Positions 54,656-64,000 of a stretch of DNA of 64,000 bases are shown here, in pieces. Origin of the DNA: Maribacter litopenaei. Its GTDB lineage: Bacteria > Bacteroidota > Bacteroidia > Flavobacteriales > Flavobacteriaceae. The first letter of the stretch is position 1, and each line of letters starts with the position of its first letter. The notes beneath the pieces are model-generated. The model searched no databases. It was not told the origin of the DNA and saw only the letters and a program-made list of their open reading frames with translations. The position numbers and the translations under genes were made by a program. The stretch is from assembly GCF_025244665.1 (NCBI RefSeq), contig NZ_CP104205.1, positions 1,981,001 to 2,045,000 on the forward strand. The letters are read 5' to 3'.

Positions 54656-57508
54656 TTATTTGCTCAAATACATTTTCCTTCTCGCATACAGATTATAGAA
54701 CTCGTCATCCTTCAGGCTGTCGATAAATAGTATGCTTTCTCCCGTACTTTTCATTTCAGGTCCAAGGTTCTTGTTCACATTAGGGAACTTATTAAAGGAA
54801 AAAACCGGTTGCTTAATAGCGTACCCTTCTAAGTGGGGCTTAAAATCAAAATCCTTGATTTTCTTTTCGCCCAACATCACCTTTGTGGCATAATTCACGT
54901 AGGGTTCCTTATAAGCTTTTGCAATAAAAGGAACGGTTCTCGGATGCACGTGGATTCGCCTCAATTATATATACGATGTCATCCTTAATCGCAAATTGTA
55001 TATTTATCAGACCGACTGTATTAAGGGCCAAAGCAATTTTTTTGGTATGATCCTTTATTTGCTGCATCACAAACTCCCCTAGGTTGAAAGGTGGTAAGGT
55101 TGCGTTGGAATCCCCGAGTGAATTCCACAAGGTTCTATATGCTCCATGATACCTATTATATAGACATCTTTACCATCGCAAATAGCATCCGCTTCCGCTT
55201 CTATTGCCCCATCCAAATAGTGGTCTAGAAGAAGTTTGTTGTTCGGGATTTTTCTTAAAAGGTCCACTACATGTTCTTCCAATTCCTCTTTATTGATTAC
55301 GATTTTCATTCCCTGTCCACCCAATACATAAGACGGCCGTACCAATAATGGGAAATCCAACTCATCCGCCAAGGCCAAGGCTTCATCGGCTGTTTCCGCA
55401 ACACCAAATCTAGGATACGGAATATCATTCTTTTTTAATAGGTCAGAAAAGCTTCCCCTATCCTCTGCCAAATCCAAGGATTCGAAACTGGTACCCAAAA
55501 TCTTAATACCATACTTGGAAAGCTTTTCTGCCAATTTAAGGGCAGTCTGGCCTCCTAGCTGTACAATAACCCCTTCCGGATTTTCATGTCTAATAATATC
55601 ATAGATGTGCTCCCGTAAGACAGGTTCAAAATATAGTTTGTCTGCTGTATCAAAATCAGTTGAAACTGTTTCAGGGTTACAATTGATCATAATCGTTTCA
55701 TAACCACATTCTGCAGCTGCCAATACCCCGTGAACACAGCAATAATCAAACTCTATCCCTTGCCCAATTCGGTTAGGATCGGAACCAAGAACAACTATTT
55801 TCTTTCTATCGGTTACCACACTATCGTTCTCCACATATCTGGTACCGTCCGGCTTTTCAATTTCTTCTTCAAAGGTGGAATAGTAATACGGTGTCATAGC
55901 CTTAAATTCGGCCGCACAGGTATCTACCAATTTGTAGACTCTGTTTACATTGAGTTCCGTACGCTTATTGTAAACCTCGCTCTCGTAGCAATCCAGCATA
56001 TGGGCAATTTGCCTATCTGCAAAACCTTTTTGCTTCGCTTCCAACAATAATTCCTTGGATAAGGTTGCTATGGTGTATTTAGATATTTCCTTTTCCAACT
56101 GATATAATTCCTCGTACTGCTTCAGGAACCACATATCTATTTTGGTAATTTCATGAATCCTGCTCAGCGGAATCCCCATTTGTATGGCATCGTAAATCAC
56201 AAATACCCTGTCCCAACTTGGAATGGTCAACTTGCTAATGATCTGATCATAGTTTTTATAACCCTTTCCATCGGCACCTAAACCATTTCGTTTGATTTCT
56301 AAGGATTGTGTTGCCTTATGCAGTGCCTCTTGGAAAGAACGACCAATTCCCATTACCTCACCTACGGATTTCATTTGTAATCCCAATGTACGGTCAGAAC
56401 CCTCAAACTTATCAAAATTCCATCTTGGTATTTTTACGATGACGTAATCCAAAGTCGGCTCGAACAAGGCGGAAGTGGATTTGGTAATCTGATTCTCCAA
56501 TTCGTCCAAGCTATAACCTATGGCCAGTTTCGTAGCCACTTTTGCTATTGGATATCCCGTTGCCTTTGAGGCCAATGCGGAGGATCTTGAAACCCTGGGG
56601 TTGATTTCGATAGCGATAATATCTTCCTTTTCATCTGGACTCACTGCAAACTGCACGTTACAACCACCCTCGAAATCCCCAATACTGCGCATCATTTTGA
56701 TGGCCATATCCCTCATCCTTTGGAAAGTCCTATCGGATAAGGTCATGGCAGGTGCGACGGTAATGGAATCACCGGTATGGATACCCATAGGATCCATATT
56801 CTCAATGGTACAAATAATAACTACGTTATCATTCTTGTCACGTAACAGCTCTAATTCATATTCCTTCCATCCCATCAAGGCCTTATCGATCATCACTTCA
56901 TGGATTGGGGAAATTTCCAATCCATGGCTCAATAAAGCATCAAAATCCTCGGGTTTGTAAACGATAGAGGCTCCTGCTCCACCTAAAGTATAAGAAGCCC
57001 TAATAACTAATGGAAAGCCAAATTCCTGGGCAATTTCCTTTCCCTTTAAAAATGATGTTGCCGTTGCCTGTGGTGCCATTCCCACACCTATTTTCAACAT
57101 CAATTCACGGAACTGTTCTCGATCCTCAGTAATATTGATAGCATCAATATCCACACCTATAAGTTCCACTCCAAAATCCTCCCAAATTCCCTTTTTATCA
57201 GCTTCAATACAAAGATTCAAAGCGGTCTGACCACCCATGGTAGGCAGTACTGCGTCGATTTGTGGGTGTGCCTTTAAGATTTCTACAATTGATTTAGTGG
57301 TCAGGGGTTTTAAATACACATGATCCGCCATAGAAGGGTCGGTCATAATGGTTGCGGGATTACTATTGATCAAAATAGTTTCTATCCCATCTTCCCTCAA
57401 GGAGCGAAGAGACTGACTTCCTGCATAATCGAACTCACAAGCCTGACCAATAATAATTGATCCGGAACCAATAATCAAAATTGAATTTAAATCTTTTCTT
57501 TTAGGCAT
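54656..57508 (-). CDS. carB: carbamoyl-phosphate synthase large subunit (two frame breaks)
   Basis: CarB makes carbamoyl phosphate for pyrimidine and arginine synthesis. Two ATP-grasp halves are seen: the first with IIGQACEFDYAGSQ, VIRASYTLGGAG and EINPRVSRSSALASKATGYPIA; the second with GQGIEFDYCCVHG, VRPSYVLGGQGM and EANPRASRTVPF (after repair). The frame breaks near 55115 (lost base; repair gives GIHSGDSNATLPPFNL) and near 54941 (extra base). Both lie on CCAGA/TCTGG. The restored length is 950 residues, normal for flavobacteria. No carA is adjacent. Confidence 0.95.
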
Positions 57509-57551
57509 TCCAATAATAGTTTCTCGTTATCTAAAATTTCAAAATTAGGTC

Positions 57552-57591
57552 AAAAAAAGGTGCTGAACTTAAAGAAGCAGCACCTTTTTTT
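57552..57591 (-). terminator. terminator of rpmH
   Basis: AAAAAAAGGTGCT and AGCACCTTTTTTT flank a short internal loop, about 20 bases past the rpmH stop on the minus strand and just upstream of carB. Confidence 0.8.
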
Positions 57592-57610
57592 AAAAGTTAT
57601 CTACAAGTCA

Positions 57611-57772
57611 TTATTTTTTGTGACGTGGCTCAGAGGAAACAGTTAGCTTTTTTCTACCTTTAGCTCTTCTTCTAGCAAGAACTTTTCTTCCATTAACGGA
57701 TGCCATACGCTCACGGAATCCGTGCTTGTTTTTTCTTTTTCTCTTAGATGGTTGAAATGTTCTCTTACTCAT
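57611..57772 (-). CDS. rpmH: 50S ribosomal protein L34
   Basis: A 53-residue basic protein: [19 protein letters not shown], then [23 protein letters not shown] (in overlapping parts), ending SSEPRHKK. This is L34, a structural protein of the 50S subunit. It is not next to rnpA or dnaA here, which differs from the layout in many bacteria but is usual in Bacteroidota. The frame is intact. Confidence 0.97.
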   Translation of the reverse strand: MSKRTFQPSKRKRKNKHGFRERMASVNGRKVLARRRAKGRKKLTVSSEPRHKK

Positions 57773-58017
57773 CGCCTATATTTTTAATCTAAAATGTATC
57801 TCTTTTGAATTTCCTATTCATGGATAGGTAAAACCGGGTGCAAATATACAAAGAGTTTTGTCTTTGGCAAGAGGTATCGAAAAAAATATTTTAATAATTC
57901 CTTTCTTTCCAAAAGCTAGGTTTTCCCTAATTTTGCCCGAACAATTTTTTATCGGTATGCTGCCATTAAATGAATGGGTTTTAAAGGCGACCGACTCTAT
58001 CTAAATCAAATCAAATT

Positions 58018-58533
58018 ATGTTCAACAAGAATATAAAGTTGGTCATCGCTGGTCTAATAATCGCTTATGCGGTGTACCAATTCATTGAGGGCAATATTGG
58101 CAATGGAATTTTTTTAATTCTTTTATCGTTAATTTTCATATTCCTCTATTTTAGAAACGAAATTATCCTATTGGCATTCTTAAGAATGCGAAAGCAGGAT
58201 CTTGCCGGAACGGAGAAATGGCTTTCCAAAATAAAAAACCCGGAAAGTGCCTTAATAACCAAACAGCAAGGCTACTATAACTACCTTTATGGTATTATAC
58301 ACTCCCAAACAAACCTCACAAAGGCAGAAAAATATTTTAGAAGAGCTTTAAAGTTGGGCTTAACAATGGACTACGATGTGGCTATGGCAAAATTGAGCCT
58401 TGCCGGAATTTCCATGCAAAAAAGAAGAAAAAGGGAAGCCACTATCTTATTGAACGAAGCCAAAAAACTGGATAAAAACAATATGCTCACCGAACAAATA
58501 CGGATGATGCAGCAGCAGATGAAGAAAATCTAG
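58018..58533 (+). CDS. membrane protein with TPR-like helical repeats
   Basis: A 171-residue protein with two membrane helices near the N-terminus (IKLVIAGLIIAYAVYQFI, IFLILLSLIFIFLYF) and a cytosolic helical part. That part has repeated TPR-like helices (YNYLYGIIHSQTNLTKAEKYFRRALKLGL, KREATILLNEAKKLDKNN). It is probably a scaffold protein; no function is assigned. It stands between rpmH and the MltD-like gene, convergent with the latter. Confidence 0.7.
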   Translation: MFNKNIKLVIAGLIIAYAVYQFIEGNIGNGIFLILLSLIFIFLYFRNEIILLAFLRMRKQDLAGTEKWLSKIKNPESALITKQQGYYNYLYGIIHSQTNLTKAEKYFRRALKLGLTMDYDVAMAKLSLAGISMQKRRKREATILLNEAKKLDKNNMLTEQIRMMQQQMKKI

Positions 58534-58548
58534 TTTGACTTCTTTTCC

Positions 58549-59517
58549 CTATTTGGACGTTTCTTTATAATATCCCTTGTTAGGTATTTCAATCGCATAT
58601 TTCTTGCGAGAGCTATTGTTCAGATGAGGCTCACGAAGCCATGGATTGTGGCGCTTAAGAATCTTGTAATTGATTTCATATTGTTGAGCAAAATCCGCGA
58701 AACTGGTAACAGGTTCATCAATTTCAACGGTAAAGGTCGGTACTGCGGTATAGTAGTCCTCCTCATCTATATGAAACCCATATTTCTCCGGGTTGGAAAG
58801 TATTTCCTTAATGGCAAGAATTCTGAATACATATCTACCTGTTTCATCACCAAGTAGTAAGTCCCAATAATTGTCTACCTGTTGAATGCCCATATATTTA
58901 TTTATGGAACCAGGATATGCATTGTAAGCGGCTGCAGTTAAAGACCAACTACCATAACGGTCCTTCCATTTGTTTAGATATTCACAAGCCACTTCGGTAG
59001 ACTTTTCCGGATGATACCGTTCATCTACGTTTGAATTGACCTCTAAACCATATTCCCTACCTGTTTCCCTCATAATCTGCCGGAAACCAGTGGCACCGGC
59101 CGGGGATACCACATTGGTAAGTCCGCTTTCTGCTACAGCCGGATATTTAAAATCATCCGGTATACCGTTTTTTGCCAAAATGGGTTCTATTATAGGAAAG
59201 TACTTATGGGCCCTTTTCATTAAAAGCAATGCGTTTGACTGCCAATAAGTGTTCACTAAGAATTCCCTGTCCACACGCTCCATAATCTCCGGGTCCTCTT
59301 GAGGAACCATTTCTCCTGCAAAATTTAAATCCTCCGGGATATCTATGGATGAAATACGATATTCGGCCGCTACATTCTTCTCAATGGTATCCTTGGCAAC
59401 CACCTGTTTTTGATTACTAGTGGGGAATTCATTGGATTTAGTTGCAAAAACCAGGGTGCCAATGATAAAAAGGACACCACAAAACATCAAGACATTTTTT
59501 ATAAGTTTCATAGCCAT
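58549..59517 (-). CDS. lytic transglycosylase, MltD/SLT type with LysM-like end
   Basis: A 322-residue murein hydrolase. An N-terminal hydrophobic segment (LIKNVLMFCGVLFIIGTLVF) anchors or exports it. The SLT domain has the catalytic Glu in PAVAESGLTNVVSPAGATGFRQIM and the downstream LTAAAYNAYPGSINKYM. The C-terminus (VTSFADFAQQYEINYKILKRHNPWL) resembles a LysM-like peptidoglycan-binding repeat. It cleaves glycan strands with formation of 1,6-anhydro ends and acts in the periplasm. Confidence 0.9.
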   Translation of the reverse strand: MAMKLIKNVLMFCGVLFIIGTLVFATKSNEFPTSNQKQVVAKDTIEKNVAAEYRISSIDIPEDLNFAGEMVPQEDPEIMERVDREFLVNTYWQSNALLLMKRAHKYFPIIEPILAKNGIPDDFKYPAVAESGLTNVVSPAGATGFRQIMRETGREYGLEVNSNVDERYHPEKSTEVACEYLNKWKDRYGSWSLTAAAYNAYPGSINKYMGIQQVDNYWDLLLGDETGRYVFRILAIKEILSNPEKYGFHIDEEDYYTAVPTFTVEIDEPVTSFADFAQQYEINYKILKRHNPWLREPHLNNSSRKKYAIEIPNKGYYKETSK

Positions 59518-59557
59518 AGAAGATTATTATACCATCAAAGGTATAAATAGAACTATC

Positions 59558-60219
59558 TTAATCCAAAATAATTGTAGGGAGGTGTTCATTAAACCATTTT
59601 GCCCTGTGAATAATCATTGTATGGGTTCCGTTTTTTACTACTGTACAATCTGATATGTTTGCAATAGGGAAAACGGTATCCTTATCTCCATGAATATGTA
59701 CCAAATTATAGGGATATGTTGTTTGATTCCAATTCACCATTTGATGGATGCACCAATCTATATAATATTTATCCCGTATCGATAGGTACTTTTCATAAAG
59801 TTCCAATCTTTTGACAACAGTTTCTCCAAAAGCATATTTTGCCAAAAGTTCCACATTGTTCACCAAACCTGTGGGTAATAATTTATGGATCTTTGTATAA
59901 CGCGCAAAAAGCATTCGTTTTGGTAGTTCCTTTTTTAATTTGACACTGGAAACAATGATTATTTTCTGAACCGAAATCTGTTTTGCCATCTCCTGAACCA
60001 AGATTCCGCCCAATGATACACCAATAAGTACAGGGTTGGGATGCTTAATTTTCGCAATCATCTTAGTGGCGTATGATTCTAGTGACTGCCCTTTTTCAGG
60101 AATAAACCAATTTAAAAAATGTAGGGTGAAAATTTCTTCGGTAGTCTGATATATTCGAAAATAGAATGGCTTGCTGCCATTCCTGGCATGAAATAGACAT
60201 GGGTTTTAGAATCCTGCAT
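59558..60219 (-). CDS. alpha/beta hydrolase (one frame break)
   Basis: A 220-residue hydrolase starting MQDSKTHVYFMPGMAASHSIF at 60219. A base is missing near 60139 (CCGAA for CCAGAA on the coding strand); repair gives IRLPEEIFTLHFLNWFIPEKGQSLESYATKM. The nucleophile elbow is LIGVSLGGILV, an acidic residue lies in IHGDKDTVFP, and a His in VKNGTHTMIIHRA. The substrate is unknown. No signal peptide is seen. Confidence 0.82.
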
Positions 60220-60384
60220 AGAAAGCAAATGTCATAAAAACTAGGAATTTAGCTAAATTTTTGCTAGTTTTGAACAACGATTGTTGATAAGTTGTATCAA
60301 CAACTCGGTCGAGAAAAATGGATTTAATTACGATTGGGGAACATCGTAATTTTTTTATCTAAACCAAACACAAAAATCAACTAT

Positions 60385-60678
60385 ATGAACAATGTTATCA
60401 TTAAGGACAATGCTTTCTTGCGCCAATTTGAAACAACTATTAATGGTCAACTCGCGAAAATTGAGTATTCCTCTCAAGAAAGAAAGGTCTTTTTAACCAA
60501 GCTCGTGCATTCCGTAGCCGTGGACCAAGAAGACTTTAAAGAAAACTTTATTAAATCCGTTCTCCATCATATCCAGGAACAGAATTTAAGGGTAGTCCCC
60601 ACAAGTCCTCAAATAGCAGGATTTTTAAGAAAAAATAGACAGTACAAAGAAATGTTGCCCGTAGGCATTAGAATCTAA
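60385..60678 (+). CDS. small GNAT-like acetyltransferase domain protein
   Basis: A 97-residue protein starting MNNVIIKDNAFLRQFETTINGQ at 60385; an upstream in-frame ATG at 60334 lacks conservation. The ending FLRKNRQYKEMLPVGIRI and length fit the short GNAT-like family (COG2388 type), which resembles YidJ. Family members share an acetyl-CoA-binding fold; substrates are unknown. It is followed by a terminator. Confidence 0.65.
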   Translation: MNNVIIKDNAFLRQFETTINGQLAKIEYSSQERKVFLTKLVHSVAVDQEDFKENFIKSVLHHIQEQNLRVVPTSPQIAGFLRKNRQYKEMLPVGIRI

Positions 60679-60709
60679 TAAAAAGCTCCTTTTCCAGGAG
60701 CTTTTTTTA
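60679..60709 (+). terminator. bidirectional terminator between the GNAT-like gene and mtaB
   Basis: AAAAGCTCC-TTTTCC-GGAGCTTTTTTT hairpin overlapping the stop region of convergent mtaB. Confidence 0.85.
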
Positions 60710-62035
60710 TACGACAGCTTCGGCATTGATAAATTCGATTGTAACTATACCATCCTCTGCAATATCCTTTAATCTTATTTTGTGAAGTGTGTTTACCAAT
60801 TCAGGATTCCAAGGCGATTTTACCTTGACATAGTTCTCTGTAAAGCCATGGATATAGCCTTCCTTGTTTTCTCCCTCAAAAAGAACTTCCAGCTCTTTAC
60901 CTAATTGACTCTCATAGAAGGCTCGTCTCTTTTTTACGGACAATGCCCTCAGCATTTTGCTTCTTTTATTTCTTACCTTCTGAGGAACCACTCCATGCAT
61001 TGATATGGCCTCTGTATTATCCCGTTCTGAATAGGTAAATACGTGTAAATAAGAGATATCCAGCTCATTCAAAAAATGATAGGTTTCCAAAAAGTGTTCA
61101 TCTGATTCACCAGGAAATCCTACGATTACATCCACTCCAATACAACAATTGGGAATAACCTCTTTTATTTTTTGCACTCGATTTACATATAGGTCGGTAA
61201 GATATCGACGCTTCATCCGTTTTAGCAATTCATCACTTCCGCTCTGTAACGGGATATGAAAATGTGGCACAAATGAATTACTTTGGGCTACAAAATCGAT
61301 AGTTTCGTTCTTTAAGAGGTTTGGCTCGATGGAAGAAATTCGCAACCTATGAATACCATCCACAGTATCCGGAGCCTTTACCAAATCCAGAAAAGTGTGT
61401 TCATGCCTTTTATTGCCAAACTCACCCTTTCCATAATCCCCTATATTGACCCCGGTCAAAACGATTTCCTTAATATCCTGTTCTGCAATTTCCTTTGCGT
61501 TGTTAAGCACATTTTCCAAGGAGTCGCTTCTAGATATTCCCCTTGCCAAAGGAATGGTGCAATAGGTACATTTGTAATCACATCCATCCTGAACCTTTAA
61601 AAATGCCCGGATCCTATCACCAATGGCATAACTCCCCACATAAAAATCAGCTTCCTGAATCTCACAGGAATGCACCTCACCCATATCATTTTTGGAAAGG
61701 TCGTTTACATAATCAGCAATATTGAATTTTTCTGTAGCCCCTAGCACCAAATCCACACCATCGACGGCAATAAGTTCTTCAGGTTTTAGCTGGGCGTAAC
61801 AGCCAACAGCTGCTATAAAAGCCTTTGGATTGGACTTTTGGGCCTGCTTAACTATGGTTTTGAATTTTTTGTCCGCATTTTCCGTTACCGAACAGGTATT
61901 GATAACATACATATCGGCCTTCTGGTCAAATTCCACTCTTTCAAAGCCCTCTTTCACCAAACCTCTAGCAATAGTAGAGGTTTCGGAAAAATTAAGCTTA
62001 CAGCCCAATGTATAAAATGCAACTTTCTTCTTCAT
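60707..62035 (-). CDS. mtaB: tRNA t6A37 methylthiotransferase MtaB
   Basis: A radical-SAM enzyme that converts t6A to ms2t6A at position 37 of tRNAs reading ANN codons. Three parts are seen in 442 residues: the UPF0004 domain with VAFYTLGCKLNFSET, VINTCSVTENADKK and AVGCYAQ; the radical-SAM cluster CDYKCTYCTIPLARG; and a TRAM-like end (LEVLFEGENKEGYIHGFTENYV). The KLN in place of KVN and the tRNA-type TCSVTE favour MtaB over MiaB or RimO. The frame is intact. Confidence 0.94.
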   Translation of the reverse strand: MKKKVAFYTLGCKLNFSETSTIARGLVKEGFERVEFDQKADMYVINTCSVTENADKKFKTIVKQAQKSNPKAFIAAVGCYAQLKPEELIAVDGVDLVLGATEKFNIADYVNDLSKNDMGEVHSCEIQEADFYVGSYAIGDRIRAFLKVQDGCDYKCTYCTIPLARGISRSDSLENVLNNAKEIAEQDIKEIVLTGVNIGDYGKGEFGNKRHEHTFLDLVKAPDTVDGIHRLRISSIEPNLLKNETIDFVAQSNSFVPHFHIPLQSGSDELLKRMKRRYLTDLYVNRVQKIKEVIPNCCIGVDVIVGFPGESDEHFLETYHFLNELDISYLHVFTYSERDNTEAISMHGVVPQKVRNKRSKMLRALSVKKRRAFYESQLGKELEVLFEGENKEGYIHGFTENYVKVKSPWNPELVNTLHKIRLKDIAEDGIVTIEFINAEAVV

Positions 62036-62069
62036 AACTCTAGGAGTTCTTTCTCCTTAATTTGCAAAT

Positions 62070-63245
62070 TTAGTAATTACGCCACTTCTTGGTTATTTCA
62101 AATACATGGTTCAGAATATCGGCATCGGCATCTGTGAATTCCACTCCTCTTCGGCCATCATTACTTTGGCTGCTTCAAATGCTTTCCGGGGCATATAGGC
62201 CGAAAAACCGGAAGCTCCACCCCAGCTAAAACTAGGCACAAAATTTCTTGGGAATCCTGGAACATAAATATTGGAATTCACCCCAATCACGGTACCCGTA
62301 TTAAACATCGTATTTATGGCAGTTTTACTATGGTCACCCATCATCAAACCACAAAATTGCAAGCCAGTCTGCTCAAATTTCTCGGTAGCGTAGTTCCATA
62401 AACGCACCTTGGCATAGTTGTTCTTGAGGTTGGAGTTATTGGAATCCGCACCAATATTACACCACTCGCCCAATACCGCATTTCCAAGGTATCCCTCATG
62501 TCCCTTACTGGAATATCCAAAAATCACAGAATTGCTTACCTCTCCACAAACCTTTGAATAAGGTCCTATTGTAGTAGCTCCATAGAGCTTACCCCCCATC
62601 TTAACTATGGCATGGTCACAAAGGGCCGGACCACCGCGGATAAGACTACCTTCCCAAATCTCGGCGTGTTTACCAATGTATATAGGCCCATCGGTTGCAT
62701 TTAAAATGCTGTATTCCACCTTTGCCCCTTCCTCTAAAAATATTCGTTCTGGGCAAATAAGATTATTGGTCTTTGATATTGGCTGACTTTTCCTACCCTT
62801 GGTCAAAAAATCGAAATCCTCCTGAAGTGCCCTTTCATTTTGTGAAAAAATATCCCAGGTATTCTTTATTTGAAATAGTTCATTATCATATATAACCACA
62901 CTGAACTTGCTCCATTCACCTTCGTGGTTTATTTCACCGAGACCGATAGGCAATTACAGTGTCATCTTTTTTTAAAACCTCCGAGGATTTTAGTGACTGG
63001 ACCTTAACCAATAAATTGGCATCGGGCAATATGCTGCCGTTTATGAAAATATTATCCTCTCCTAATTCCATAGGAAATTTAACACTCAGGTAGTCTTCCG
63101 TGTAAAAGCTTATCGATGCATTTAGGTAAGCCTCCCATTTTTCCTTTATCGTCATGATGCCTATCCTTACTTCGGCAACAGGACGAGTAAATGTAAACGG
63201 AAAAAGGTGTTCCCTTACAGGGCCATCAAAAAGAATACAGTTCAT
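62070..63245 (-). CDS. GlmU-family sugar nucleotidyltransferase/acyltransferase-like protein (two frame breaks)
   Basis: A 391-residue protein with an N-terminal nucleotidyltransferase-like part (MNCILFDGPVREHLFPFTFTRPVAEVRIGI) and a left-handed beta-helix (ARHAEIWEGS-like KHAEIWEGSLIRGG, VCGEVSNSVIFG, LGNAVLGEWCNIGADSNNSNL). The frame breaks at 62939 (TCTCGG for TCTGG; repair gives VIAYRSGEINHEGEWSKF) and near 62152 (lost base; repair gives MMARRGVEFTDADADILNHVFEITKKW). Without the second repair, the last 15 residues would be missed and replaced by a spurious tail. The product is likely a nucleotide-sugar enzyme; its substrate is not clear. Confidence 0.85.
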
Positions 63246-63335
63246 GGATATTTTTTGTCAAAATTAATCATTAGACTAGGACTAGTTATCCAATTCCTGC
63301 TTAAATACTTAAAAAATAGATGGTTTCCAATGAAA

Positions 63336-63361
63336 AACGCCCCCAAGAATGGAGGCGTTGA
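63336..63361 (-). terminator. terminator of rpmE2
   Basis: AACGCC-TCCATTCTTGGG-GGCGTT hairpin on the minus strand, followed by TTTCATTGG, just past the rpmE2 stop. Confidence 0.6.
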
Positions 63362-63384
63362 ATTTTTTAAGGATAAAAGATTTA

Positions 63385-63657
63385 CTATTCCTCTTCTTTC
63401 TTCTCTGTTTTTGAGAATTTCTTGTATTTGTTCTTGAACTTGTCAATTCTACCCGCAGTATCCAAAAATTTGGCCTTACCAGTATAGAAAGGATGGGAAG
63501 TTCTAGAAATCTCTAATTTTACCAATGGATATTCTACGCCATCAACCTCTAATGTCTCTTTTGTATCCGCTGTAGATTTGGTAAGAAAAACATCGTCGTT
63601 GGACATGTCCTTGAAAGCTACCAATCTATAATTTTACTGGTGTATTCCTTTTTTCAT
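63385..63657 (-). CDS. rpmE2: 50S ribosomal protein L31 type B (length-neutral lesion with stop)
   Basis: A 90-residue protein from ATG 63657: [21 protein letters not shown] (after repair), then [34 protein letters not shown] (typical L31B, no zinc cysteines). In the given sequence codon 8 is a TAA stop: CACCAGTAAAA stands for CACCCAGAAAA, again at CCAGA. The change is length-neutral, so the frame downstream is intact. The acidic-basic tail SKTEKKEEE is usual. It has its own terminator. Confidence 0.92.
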
Positions 63658-63836
63658 TTTTAAAATCGTTAACGCACCCATTCCAACGGGCACTTATTTT
63701 AAGGCTGCAAATTTAGTCATTTTATTAGAATGACCAATTTATTACTCAGAAAAAACAGAAAATAAATGTAGGCTTTTTTGTAACTTTTTTATTTATCCGC
63801 ATACTGATAAGGTAATCAACTTTTAAAACTATAAAA

Positions 63837-64000
63837 ATGGAAGAAAATAAACCGAAAACTGGGAAATTTGCATTGATTTACGGAGCCATACTTGGAGGGA
63901 TTAGTATGGTTTTTGGTTTAATGCTTTTTTCGGCGGATATGCATTATCAAGGCGGAATTGCAGTTATGCTCATCAGCCTTGCTCTATCGATTGCTGGCAT
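63837..64000 (+). CDS. DUF4199 family membrane protein, 5' part
   Basis: The gene runs off the window. The first 54 codons give MEENKPKTGKFALIYGAILGG, then ISMVFGLMLFSADMHYQGGIA and VMLISLALSIAG, with two membrane helices separated by a short loop. This is the start expected of DUF4199 proteins, about 170-residue membrane proteins common in Bacteroidota and often near glycosyltransferase genes. The rest is not visible. Confidence 0.7.
   Translation, partial: MEENKPKTGKFALIYGAILGGISMVFGLMLFSADMHYQGGIAVMLISLALSIAG

Overview
This window looks like a chromosomal core region of a marine-type flavobacterium (Bacteroidota, Flavobacteriia). The signs are AT-rich DNA, promoters with the Bacteroidota -7 form TAnnTTTG, TonB/DUF4249 and DUF4252 families, a monomeric isocitrate dehydrogenase, a SerB-SerA-ACT fusion, a DUF3307/SatD pair and a MtaB/GlmU-like/L31 cluster. 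I see no phage, insertion sequence, CRISPR array, rRNA or tRNA.

Layout. 1-4.1 kb: trmD, rplS, a 600-base gap with a candidate structured RNA, and icd. 4.1-7.6 kb: TonB receptor, its DUF4249 lipoprotein partner and a small membrane protein. 7.6-13.7 kb: DUF4294, M42 peptidase, NUDIX protein, hisS, DUF6495 and the rpsF-rpsR-rplI operon. 13.9-21.8 kb: LytTR regulator, priA, DUF2147, YihY, nadC, rlmH and the serine-pathway fusion. 22-28.7 kb: hydrolase, DUF3307-SatD, ICMT-like enzyme, rdgB, DUF4337, DEAD-box helicase. 28.7-36.6 kb: lipoprotein amylase, metallophosphatase, SRPBCC, TrmH, sirtuin, haem-binding protein, purB, mscS. 36.7-42.7 kb: an ECF sigma operon with three DUF4252 proteins, then tandem S41 peptidases. 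42.7-48.2 kb: a vitamin B12 uptake locus (riboswitch, BtuB-like receptor, BtuF-C-D-like ABC transporter). 48.2-54.6 kb: rmuC, a thioesterase and the oxidative pentose-phosphate genes (zwf-pgl divergent from gnd). 54.6-64 kb: carB, rpmH, MltD-like transglycosylase, mtaB, a GlmU-like transferase, rpmE2 and the start of a DUF4199 gene.

The most striking property is not a gene. About thirty genes, many of them normally essential and single copy (rplS, rplI, rpmE2, priA, hisS, carB, zwf, purB), are broken by one-base indels or small substitutions. When the ancestral reading is restored from protein conservation, 42 of 48 lesions fall on the same five bases, CCAGA (TCTGG on the other strand). The changes follow a small set of outcomes: CCGAGA, CCGA, CCGTGA and CCAGGA. 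This is best explained by systematic base-calling error at a modified DNA motif. The raw sequence therefore carries an imprint of a probable CCAGA-specific DNA modification system encoded elsewhere in the genome. Broken genes are annotated here over their full reconstructed span. Reconstructed lengths are multiples of three and match family lengths, which supports the repairs.
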